NCBI GenBank assembly: GCA_905220665.1
Contig: CAJNAR010000146.1
Location: 186,001-250,000 of the forward strand
Source: Albugo candida
Taxonomy: Eukaryota > Oomycota > Peronosporomycetes > Albuginales > Albuginaceae
Length of the DNA stretch: 64,000 bases
Direction: 5' to 3'
Position 1 is the first letter of the stretch, and every line of letters starts with the position of its first letter. The position numbers and the translations under genes are program-made. The notes beneath the pieces are model-generated. The model had not been told where the DNA came from. It did no database searches and saw only the letters and a program-made list of their open reading frames with translations. Of the stretch, positions 48,367 to 58,416 are shown piece after piece.

Positions 48367-49716
48367 TTAAGAACTTGCTTCTTTGTTCTCGTTCCCTCCT
48401 TTAGGAAGGTTTGATATCCACTTGGCTTGCTTCTCGTTGACAGGTTGAAAGCGAGCCTTGTTGTTACGCTCCAAGACTTGTTTCATGGTAGCGTCTTCTA
48501 CAGCATTGTCGCTCTGAACTACTATGTAACCCCCTTTCTCCAAAACATGCCGAAGCATTGGATAATCGTTAGATGAATCTCCACTCCCATATACAAGAGT
48601 ACATGACTCATCGATACTGTTTTTTAGCGTGTCCTTTTTTGCTTCACCTGCATTGGCATAACCTTTACCAGCCAGCACGTTCTCAAATTGAACTGTATTG
48701 GGTGCCGTATCATGCGGGTCATAATTTGATAGGAGTGTACCAGGGGCCGGATTATGCGGGATATAATGTGATGTGAGTGTACCAGGGCCCGAACCATATA
48801 TTCCGGTTATACTTTCTAGTTGTTCTTCGTATATATCCTTCGCATATATGAAGTATTCGGTGTGTGTAGTAGTGACGATGTACGTTTCCACTCCATTTTC
48901 TTTCAATGCTTTCAGGAGAAGAACCTGCTCTGTGAAAAATTTATGGTCACCATACAATTCGACGTGAAAAGTGTGGTGATCAATTGTCGCAGGATACTTT
49001 TCCAACTGAGGTCCTTGATCCCTCACAGATTCATTTCTCAACTTAGGTTGTTTATCAAGAGCTTTTTGCTGCTGCTCCTCAAGAGCAGCAGCAGCAACAG
49101 CCTCTACCATCAGCTTTCTCTTCTGATTCGTCGTCATCCCATATAACAATCTGTACTCCACAGTAGTTTTCAAGTAGTTGCAGTCAGTAGCTAATTCTTT
49201 TTTTCCCATGTGCTTGTATGACATATAACCCCAAGCAAAAATTGCGCCTGCAAGATCAGCGCCGTCCTTTTTCGACTTTATGGAATTGAAAAGCGTTTTG
49301 ATCTTCTCCAAAATAGCAGTAAATTTTACTGTCACCATACCCTTCGCAACTTTAAAATCATACACCGTTGGAACACAACTTTGGTCTGCGAGACTGAATC
49401 CAAACACCCTGTCAATGTCATCTTCGGTCGTGAAAGCAAATCGGTGGTTTTTAACTTGATACTTGTAAACGGTATATAGCAAAGCGTTACTTAGCACATT
49501 CCCGTCAAAATCAAGTGCAGCACACGGGCCTTTATCTTTTTCAGGTCCCGTCCGCAAACTATTGATGTACGAAAACACGTCTTTGAAAAAACCTTCAGAC
49601 CCGGTACCCGCGATCTTGTCGAAGAATGCATCTTTTGCAGCTTTCGCTTTGGCTTTGTCGTAGTGACCATAACTTTGCAACGGAAGTAACCCAAAGATCA
49701 AGTGCTTGATGTTCAT
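48367..49716 (-). CDS. HAD3: HAD-superfamily phosphatase-like protein, MNIKHL family
   Basis: Single-exon 449 aa, the longest family member. Motif I is AALDFDGNVLSN (residues 72-83), with Asn where Thr is usual. Motif II is TYIVTTTHTEYF, the motif III Lys lies in GEAKKDTL, and motif IV is the canonical GSGDSSNDYPML. A 42 bp tandem duplication encodes GTLTSHYIPHNPAP followed by GTLLSNYDPHDTAP before motif III, absent from the paralogues. A Gln/Ala-rich linker (AVAAAALEEQQQKALDKQ) is also specific to it. The last 70-odd residues are almost identical to HAD4. Read on the minus strand, it follows a UTP13 relic, as HAD1 follows UTP13. Confidence 0.8.
   Translation of the reverse strand: MNIKHLIFGLLPLQSYGHYDKAKAKAAKDAFFDKIAGTGSEGFFKDVFSYINSLRTGPEKDKGPCAALDFDGNVLSNALLYTVYKYQVKNHRFAFTTEDDIDRVFGFSLADQSCVPTVYDFKVAKGMVTVKFTAILEKIKTLFNSIKSKKDGADLAGAIFAWGYMSYKHMGKKELATDCNYLKTTVEYRLLYGMTTNQKRKLMVEAVAAAALEEQQQKALDKQPKLRNESVRDQGPQLEKYPATIDHHTFHVELYGDHKFFTEQVLLLKALKENGVETYIVTTTHTEYFIYAKDIYEEQLESITGIYGSGPGTLTSHYIPHNPAPGTLLSNYDPHDTAPNTVQFENVLAGKGYANAGEAKKDTLKNSIDESCTLVYGSGDSSNDYPMLRHVLEKGGYIVVQSDNAVEDATMKQVLERNNKARFQPVNEKQAKWISNLPKGGNENKEASS
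48701..48784 (-). repeat. 42 bp tandem duplication inside HAD3
   Basis: Two adjacent 42 bp units encode 14-residue repeats with 8 identical positions (G-T-L, S, Y, P-H, A-P among them). HAD1, HAD2 and HAD4 lack the second unit. Confidence 0.8.
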
Positions 49717-51664
49717 CTGACCAACTCAGAAATGAATGACGAGTTTGTGACTCGAATGGTCCGATCTGCGGGAGAGCTGACATTTATTTTCCTTTCAAAG
49801 AAAAATAAATCAAGTCCGCCGAGTTGTACCATTTTCACAAAAATGGACGAAAACCCCCTTCATTTAGTTTCAGGCCAACTTAGAAAACTAGGATGGTGTT
49901 TTTGCATGAGACTCATCACAATTCTTTTTCTCACATATTCTGCCCTTTCTACGTTTGGGTTAAAAAGTGCGGGCTTATATTCGGCTATCATGAAGATTAC
50001 TATTATGTAATCACGTCGTTACAAGGTGTATTGTGTGTGATTACATCTATGCATCTTTCTTGGGTCCGTACCCAATTCAGTCTGTTAAGCATTTGAGCGC
50101 ACAGACCCCCTGCCGGAGGTCGTTAGTTCGATTCCCGGCAGTGTGGGCAGCGTTTTGAGCCCACCCAAGCAATAAGCTTGGAAAATATCTGTCTCCCTAG
50201 GTTTGAAGTCAGACTTAAGTGATATTCACACGGTCAGGGACTCATGATAGGATAAGGAAGGTAGTTAAGAAACCAGATAAACAGTGTAATGAAATCCTTG
50301 ACAATCTATGCATCTTTCCTATAAACATGTGGTTTGAAGTATAATATAAACGTTTTTCATATAATGCCGTTGGTGGCCAGTTAGAAGCTATATATCATGC
50401 CTCACTTTTATTTCGGAAGCTCGCATGCTTTATTCTAGAATAGATGTCCTGCGAGTTCATCACACTCACGATCGATTTCGAATTGGTAAGAGCCACCTGG
50501 AACCATTTCCTGGAACCTATAAAAGTATAAAGCGTTTCCATGAGCAAAGAATGTTTAGATGATCATGAGTACACTTTGAAATTGTATTGCCACGATCTCG
50601 CATGCCAGTGTCCCGTCTGTGATCATCCCATGAATTGCAACGTAAACAAGAGATTTAGCGCTGGATAGCGTCGGTACACTAATTAGGACGGACCTTGTCG
50701 CATACCGCTCCATATGTGAGCTTAGATGATGCTCGCACGCTGTGTACAGTTACTAAACACGCTACACTAGTGAAATGGCCATTCCTTTCATACGCACCAC
50801 CAATTGCAATTGTAATAAAATGTCATTGGCGAGATCTCCTTGCTGGCAATCGCATAATTTGCTTGTAAGTATATAGAAAGCTGGCATCAATTAGAACATC
50901 AAGGAAGTCTATAAAGTATAAAAGACGATTAGAGAGTTCACGGTCTCAAGCAAGTCTCAATCACAGCGGGATTGCTTCCCTGCAATAGGATTGTACTGCA
51001 GACCAGAAGTCAAAAGTAAGGTTTGTTATTCTTCTGCATGATACTACGTTGATCAGAGTCCTAAATGTTGGCAAAGATGCTGCGAGTTCAGGTGGCGCAC
51101 CACGAATCAGGTGGATTATCTGAGTACATCCTCGACATACAATCCTACTGGATACAAACTGGAAGTCTGAGAAGAACCTAAGTTAATCTAACACACATTT
51201 CTAGTAGACTCTTACAAATATCTAGGAAGTGATTTCTCAGCTAGGCGACGAAACTAAACCAGCTACCAAACATGCCCTAACATTTCAGTAGGGTAGAATT
51301 TCATCTAATTTATTGTACTTCTAACGCGTGTCCGTATCTCCCAGCTACTTGATGACAATCTTGACTCGAAGGTAGTAAATTTTACCCGACGTCGAGAAGT
51401 GTTATCAGCTGAAGAGTGGGCCTATGAATTTTAAGAAAGGCCCACGAGTGATCGTATTTATGCTCATCGTTCAAAAGGCTGATGAAGCTTGCGGCATGGT
51501 TATAAGATATTGCTTATCTTATACAGTTGAGTTGATTTGATGTCTAAAGATCAAAAGATTGACCAGAAGATTGATTAAGGGTAAATAGTGTGTCATGCCC
51601 CATTAGATCAAAGTTATACCTACCACAAAGTCGATTAGCATCAAAGTTGAAGTACTGCGTGACT
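49717..51664 (-). repeat. UTP13-HAD intergenic block, copy 3 (inverted, with SINE)
   Basis: Reverse complement of 16083-17767, interrupted only by the SINE at 50060-50303. No gene recognised. It provides the upstream region of HAD3. Confidence 0.8.
50060..50303 (+). mobile_element. tRNA-derived SINE with 15 bp target-site duplication
   Basis: A 244 bp insertion absent from the three paralogous upstream blocks. It is flanked by the 15 bp direct repeat ATCTATGCATCTTTC (50045-50059 and 50304-50318). The first 100 bp look like a tRNA gene: a box A-like segment CAATTCAGTCTGTTAAGC (about 50073-50090) and a near-perfect box B GTTCGATTCC (50126-50135) inside a T-arm-like CCGG stem. The remaining 150 bp are a non-tRNA body. 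No long poly(A) tail is present; the 3' end is GAAATCCTTGAC. These are standard hallmarks of a polymerase III SINE. Confidence 0.85.
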
Positions 51665-53235
51665 CTATTTACAAACATCTCTGAGTCTCTTGGAATCGCA
51701 CACAACCTCGGTACTTGCAATACAGCTTTGCCTATTCCTTTTCCCCCTCCATTCATTTCTTCCCATAGTTGGGCATTGCGGGAGGAGCTTTTTCATGATA
51801 GCGACATTAAAGTCTACCAAATACGACTTCTCCACAAGGCGATTAAGGCGGTAATAATGCCGTTCAGTGTAAGCGAGCAATCCATCGATCGTGTCCTGGA
51901 GATCAAGTTGCTTTACTTTCTCCGGTGGTATTGCCTTCAGTATCGTTGATAACAAAATCTGAGCCGCTAAGCTGTGTTTTGTATTTGTATTCCATTCTTT
52001 CATCCACTCGAAGAGCTGTTTCAAGTATACTTCACTTAATTCTGCAACGAGAGGTCTCAGAATCGTTTCTGGTGAGTAAGTCTCTGGATTGGACGCTATT
52101 TCGTCACTTTTGAAATCCAGCTGACAGATAGGATGCAACATTTGGCGTGGACCATAAATCAGATCGTGAAATATCAAAAATAATCGCCGAGGATATCCCA
52201 GATCAAATGCCACTTTGATCGCACCAAATAGCTCGCTCTTCCGCAGACAATCATATAATTCCTGCTCTTTCATGATCTTGGTTTGTCGTTCTTGCTCTTG
52301 TGCTGATTCCTCTTGCTGTGTGTAATCTTTCCAGATATGGATGGTGGAATCCGCACCACCCGAAATCATCTCACTCGAGTCTTCTGCCACTGCCAACGAC
52401 CAGACTTTATCATGATGCTCATCAAACGTAGCTTCGCATTCGTTGCTCTTGATTGTCCACACCTTGAGAAGTCCATCTGCTCCTGAAGATAAAAGCCGAT
52501 ACCTGCACACGCGAACTGGATACTCAGAACGGAAGCTGTGTGACCTTCAAAGATTCTCAAACAAGAGAAAGTTGTGCTGGACCAAAGACAGATGACTTAT
52601 CCCCACCTGCCGAGGCCAAAGACTTGTCCACCGGAGAAGTAGATAGCCCAGACACCGCGTTGTGCCCGCGCCATACTCCGCATAGTGATAAAACTGTGCT
52701 ACCAGGTTGTGCGTTCCAAACCTTTATGAGCTTGTCTTGAGAGGCACTCGCAATCAGACGATCGTTCGGTGAAATTGATATGGCGTTTACATTCTTTGTC
52801 GCGTGCTTCGACGGTAGCCAGAGAGGACATTAAAATGAGTTTACTATCGCGTTGGTCGCAATTGTATCGCTCGTGAGTTGACTTCAAATTCCACGTTTTC
52901 AGGGTTGTATCTGCACTGCCAGTCACAAAGAACCCATTTCCAATCGGATACTGAGCTTCTTTTTGCGAGATAGCTATAGTAGGCAGCATCTCAAAATGTC
53001 CCGAACAGGTCGCAATACAATGCCGAGAGTTGAAATCCCACGATTTGCGGCTGTATTTTTAGATACGATCACAGGTCATTTTCCATCCGGAGATACTGCC
53101 AGACACATTACAATGTCCGTATGCCCTGGAAACAGATAGTATGATGTTGTCCCCCGATTCAAAATTCGAAGTTAAGCGCTATTTTTCGCCGTTGCTATGT
53201 ACCTGGACGATATTTTTTCCGCATTCGATCTGTAA
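51665..53235 (-). pseudogene. UTP13 copy 3, truncated and frameshifted
   Basis: Inverted copy of about 14510-16082 of UTP13. The last 270 or so codons, with the end of the WD40 domain and the Utp13 domain (YDCLRKSELFGAIKVAFDLG), are open to the normal stop at 51665. Near 52500 a small indel breaks the frame, and another break lies near 52770 (EARDKECKRHI against the expected KAHDKDVNAIS). Substitutions increase toward the 5' end, and the copy stops near 53235, about 45 bp before the SCC2 duplicate. It cannot encode UTP13. Confidence 0.85.
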
Positions 53236-53279
53236 AAGCTACTGAAAGGCTGCCCAATACCTTAAGCATCCGAGTGGTA

Positions 53280-55740
53280 AGCTCAAACTCCAATGTGGCG
53301 CCAGTAATCGAAGATAGCATTGTAGCGAGCGAAGAAAACCGTGTGAAACAATCTCAAGATTGCGTAACTCCTTCTAGAGTTATTCATCAAAATCGTCTAA
53401 AGCTTTACGATTCGGTTAATATCGCAGCAATCATCATAGAAATCATCCAACATTGCAATGATATTGATTGGTTTGCGTCATTACTAAAACGGCTCTTGTG
53501 CGTTGGAAAAGCATACAATCAGTACAGTGAGGTATCCAGCAACAAATTTAGATCGAAGCTTTCAATGGGAATCGAAGATAAGATCGAGAAAATTGTCAAG
53601 CAATTAATCGATTGTTTACTGAATTTGGAGGAGGGAAATTAATACAAGGGTGTTCTGTAGAAGATTTCCAATCACAGTTCATGTCATGCTTGAGGGTGCT
53701 CCGAGCAATTTGTGAAGCCAATCCTGCACTTTTGAGAAACCACCTGGAGCTGCTCATGGCTTATATTAATGGGGATGACCGATTTTCCAAACAAAATGAG
53801 ACTAAAATCCAATCAATCGCTCTCAATATAGTCGGAATGGTCGTTTCTTCGACAGGAATAGCACCAAAACGGTTGATAGAATCCTTACAGCGAGATCTGA
53901 AAGATTTGATATTCAAAGCACCTCCAAGTGTTGTTGACCTGGCTATAAAGTGCTATACAGCTTTGATGAGTGCCTCTGAGAAGTCATCTGTGGTATTGCG
54001 TGAAGTTCTGAATACTTTTGTAATGTACCTGATCAAGCATCAGAGTTTATCTTCGTATTATACTATGAATGCCGCTACTCGATCGTCGTTACAACGAGCT
54101 CTGTACAGCATGGGGCAGATTGCAGCAGCTTATACCAAGAAGTCTGAGATACTGGATTCAAATGGGGGACCCAACATGGAGAATCTTCTTCAGTTGTACC
54201 TTGTTTTCCTGAAAAAGCCTGGTGATGAAGCATGTGTTTGCAAAGCTCTGCACGGCGTAAAGTATTTGCTCAGGCAGCAGCCAGAGTTCCTTCTTTGTAT
54301 CCAACAGGAAGGTTTGTTGGGATCGCTGCTCACAGATTTTGGAAAGGAGGTGAGCATTCAGTGCTTATTACTTTTCAACGACATCCTGCAATATGAAGAG
54401 AATCGACAACTCGAGTATCAGACGGCTACGATGGTGAAACGATCCAAATCCAAGGAACAAGTCGGTGGTGATCAAGAAGGTCGAGCTTCGCTAATTGGTT
54501 CTGTTGCTCAAGCTCAGTTTTGTAATATTCTCAATCTCTGCACGAGCACCCAACTTCGTATTCGGACGCAAGCAGTTGGATGTGTGTCGACATTACTGAA
54601 TCAAGGATTAGTCAGTCCTATGCATTGTGTGTCGGCATTAGTGACATTGGAAGCAGATCAAGTGCATTCGGTGCAAGAAATAGCCCATGCGCAATTAGTC
54701 TCTCTGCACGATCGATATCCGACTCTGTTGTGTGCTCCATCGATACAAGGAATATGTGAATCATTTGATTTTCAATTGAGAGCTTTCGGACAGGCATCTG
54801 TTACGAGGCAAATCAAAGACGGGCAAGATGTGTGTGTGTATGGTCGACTGTATCAAGATTGCTTCCAGAGCAACAGAGTAGCACGTAACATGTTTCTATC
54901 ATCAGTGATAAATCAATTTAGTGAAAAAGGAAAAGCTATCTCACCCAAGATTTCGGCTGATATACAGAGTACACTGTATTATTACAGCTACCTGGTCGAG
55001 ATTTTAGCTTCATTGCCGTATGAAAAAGAAGACGAACCGCTCCATCTGGTACACCTCATCAATCGATTTGTATCGCTTAAGCTCAGGTAACCCGAAATCT
55101 TTACTATTCCGACAACGAGGACTGAGTATTCTTGTGACTGTAGCATTACCCTCGAAGATATTGCGCACGGATTTATAAAACTCGGTGTTATGAAGGTCTC
55201 TAATGGAGATACTTTGGATACGTACCCGATACGCCCTATGGATATTCAGACTGGCGAGATAGCGACTGCGACAATTCCCATCGAGCTTGAAACAAAATGC
55301 TGTAAAGCACTTATCGCGAGCTTACTGATATACTTGAAAAATCACCTGAAAAGCCTCTATACACTATCCGACGAAATGTGTCAGCTATATTCGCCTGTTA
55401 GCGCTTCCAAGGTACATCACAATCCAACGTGTAGTTCGTTGTTTTGCTAAAGCTACGTCTTTGACAGGCCGCTGTTCAGTCTGTTGCAATCGCGGCCAAA
55501 TCACTCAAGCTACATCTACCATCAATTGATGAGCTCGTATCAGCCAGCAATCCGGTTGCGAGAAGCTGGAATTTATTTGCATCAGTCCGAAACACTGCTC
55601 GTGACGATCAGAATCAACTCGACTTTGACACCAAGCCAGTATCGGCGGTGCGTAACCGTAGACGACGTCCGCAAAAGTCACAGAAAGAAGAAAGAGAGAT
55701 GATCACTTCTGTACACGACATCCATCTACTGGCTACGTAA
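53280..55740 (+). pseudogene. SCC2 copy 2, 5'-truncated with a frameshift
   Basis: Duplicate of 43218-45678. It begins in the middle of the large SCC2 exon. One G is missing from the GGAGGGG run near 53635, so the first 110 codons are out of frame with the remaining 480. Downstream, the exon structure and splice sites match the parent, and the final exon ends at 55740. The remaining sequence is about 98-99 percent identical, so the event is recent. The normal N-terminal two-thirds of the protein is absent, which excludes a cohesin-loader function. Confidence 0.9.
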
Positions 55741-58416
55741 GTAGCATTCGATAATGTTGGAGTATTCGAGCTTGCAAAAAGATTTTAAGGCGAATAGCTC
55801 CAAAGAGCTTTCTCTGTGGTGTATGTGAGGCATCGCGGAAAGGAAAATACGAGAAAATCTAAAGCACTGTCAAGCCACTACAGGAAGCGACTTCAAGGGT
55901 GCGAAGCAAAAAGGGTCGCCGACACCTACTGTGTGGGCTGAAGCTAATATCGGCCGCGGATCCACATGAGATCAAAATCAGATCGTTTTCAGTGATGAGA
56001 GGGATATGATATCGACAGCCTCGGCAACAAGAGGACGTGTTACGCGACGATAAAATAATGATCGATGTGGTACGATCCTGGCAGCGTATAGCACCAAGGA
56101 ATGATTCATGCGACCCGAAATATAGTATGAGTGCGTAGTCGTACGTCATCACAATACATTACACTTTTATAAGTATACACTGAAATGAGCTATACCGCGT
56201 AATCCTTTGTCGTCACAGTACATTTTACCTCTTCAAGTATACACTGAAATGAGCTATACTTGATGGGGGAAGAACTGTGAGTGTGCTTGGCGAGTTTGGG
56301 CACACACATTTGCGATATGAAGTGTGATAAATGTCGCTAGTGGAAAAGACGTGTCATTGACCTTTCTTTCCATGATATGGCGCACTACCCTGTGCTTGCA
56401 TAAACAAGAGTCACCTTGAAGTAGGTACGCAAGTGAGATTCTTGGCTGCCCGTTTTATCACAGAAGACGGATTTAATTGAGATGGTGTGCCTTGCAACCA
56501 TTACATCACACGTATCGCTCAAGTGTAAGCTAGCTGAACTCTAAATCCTAATCAATTAGCTCAAATTTCAGAGTCTCAATGCGTCGGGGTGGCTTTCATA
56601 AAACCAGCTCATTTACAAAGCTCAAATGCTATGTTAATTTTTGTGGTCGACGATATCAAAATGCTTTGTCATTTATGTAAATCTCTATCCTAACTTTATC
56701 CTATTCTATCTATCCTACCATTTCCTATCTTTAACCTATCTTTATCCTCTAGTCATACCAGTTCTTGGGTTGTGCGATTCGGAAAAATCTCAAAAGTTGA
56801 TTCTCCTGGCAAGATTTTGCGAAGTTTGATTTTGACGAATCTACTGTGACTAGTCAATCAAACTGGTCTCAGCGTACGGATATTCCATGCTGTATTGCGT
56901 TACAGTTTCTAGTTCCAGTTCAGGCAATTTCTTGGTCTTACATGCCCAGATGTAGTGCAAATTTCACAATAGCTCTTTGAACTGCATGAACAACGTGGTG
57001 AGCGGATGCTACGGCTTGAGCAATCATATACGAAAAACCTAGAAGTACCATACGAAAAGCTTTCAGCAGTATGTATTGCATTCTGCAGAGCTATCTGACC
57101 TGGCTTGGGTCTGATTGGATTCGAGGTGTTTCAGCTTAGCTTAATCAATTCGATCAAGTGCAGTTTTATGAATCTGACACGCACACACAAAGTGCTACTT
57201 TGCGATGTAGTCCAAACGTTCGTTTGTTTGTTTCAGAACGTCGAATTTCACACTAGAGCTAGACGCATGCTGTTCTCCACTGCATTAACGAAAGATGGAT
57301 CGTGGTTTTCCTTCGTTACCAACTTGGATCGATTCGACGTGCCAATATGTGCAAGAGCGGCTGCATCTGATATCTAAGATATTCCAAAGCATCATTCTAC
57401 CATTGTCGTGTTCAGGCAAATCCGATCCATCAGTTTCCGATCAGCAAGGCATTCGTATAAAGTGTCACTTTGTCTTTCGTCATTATCTGATTCGTGACTT
57501 TGGATTCGAAAAGTTTCCTCTAACGGATCTAGAGTACTCATCGATGAATGTCGACACGTACTTTGCATCGAGTTTTTTCATTTCATCGGCGGACCCATAG
57601 TCTCCAGAAGCAACAGTTCGGTTGTATTTGCCACATAAATCGTCGAATTGGAAAACAAAAAAACTGAAAGTGTTCTCTTCTGATCATGCTAATGATCTCG
57701 TCTGTGTTATCAAATGGGCTGCTGAGTCGTCCGCACACAGTAACCGCCATGCGATAATATGACCCAATGGAGGATGCATACCATTTTTTTGATTAATTGT
57801 AGCCTCACTCGATCACGCTATCGATTAAGCCATCAACTTTCTGGGAGGCGCCACAGCCTTAAATGTGGGCTGCAGATTTTGTATGTCCCGCTTCGTTAGG
57901 GCCATTCAAGTTCTTTGGTTGATTCCAAAATAGATTTCGTCAAACAATACCTTGGATTTCCGAGACAATGATGTCAATGTTGAAAGAAGCCGATGAAGTA
58001 GACTCGGTACATACAGATGTCATCCGTGGAGAAGTTTTCATTGTTGGTGGAGTGACCGATACTAATCCAGAAGCAATGGCTCCCATCGACGTGCCATTTG
58101 TAGTGAGACCTTGATTGGAATTGGACTGGACCTGGATTCCACGATTGCGTAGAGATTAGACTTCGTTTGCGAGCAATGGCGTATGCGCTAATATGAATGC
58201 TAAAAGGATGTATACAGAGTAGGAACAGAGGGTTTCGGGAAAAGCTCTTGCTTCATCCAAGCTCCGATATGAGAACATGAGAACACTGGGATCGCAGTCA
58301 CTTGCCACTATGAGACGGCGAAGGAGAATCGTTTTTGGCTCGTAAAGTCAGGAAGAAAAGTGTACACATGGAGTGGTAAGCACGTTTTATTGCGGCATAC
58401 GTTTGCAGTGGAAAGG
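55741..58416. other. Duplicated SCC2-HAD intergenic region
   Basis: Copy of 45679-48366 with small indels in the first 1.6 kb (for example a 14-15 bp deletion near 56912) and almost no changes in the last 1.1 kb. No gene supported. Confidence 0.5.

Larger units (their letters stand above)
43218..48582 (+). repeat. Direct duplication, copy A (SCC2 3' half to HAD3 3' end)
   Basis: Matches 53280-58632 collinearly at a spacing of about 10,050-10,062 bp. Identity is high in the SCC2 part, a little lower with indels in 45.7-47.3 kb, and almost perfect from about 47.4 to 48.58 kb. It ends abruptly inside the HAD coding region at GATGAATCTCC. Confidence 0.9.

Noticed and set aside
50060..50140. A functional tRNA gene
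   Set aside because: Box A and box B are present, but a complete cloverleaf with paired acceptor ends was not found, and the segment is part of a 244 bp insertion with target-site duplications. A SINE head fits better.
51590..51949. 119-codon frame antisense to the UTP13 3' end, seen in three copies
   Set aside because: It is a shadow of the conserved UTP13 C-terminus and recurs only because that DNA is duplicated.
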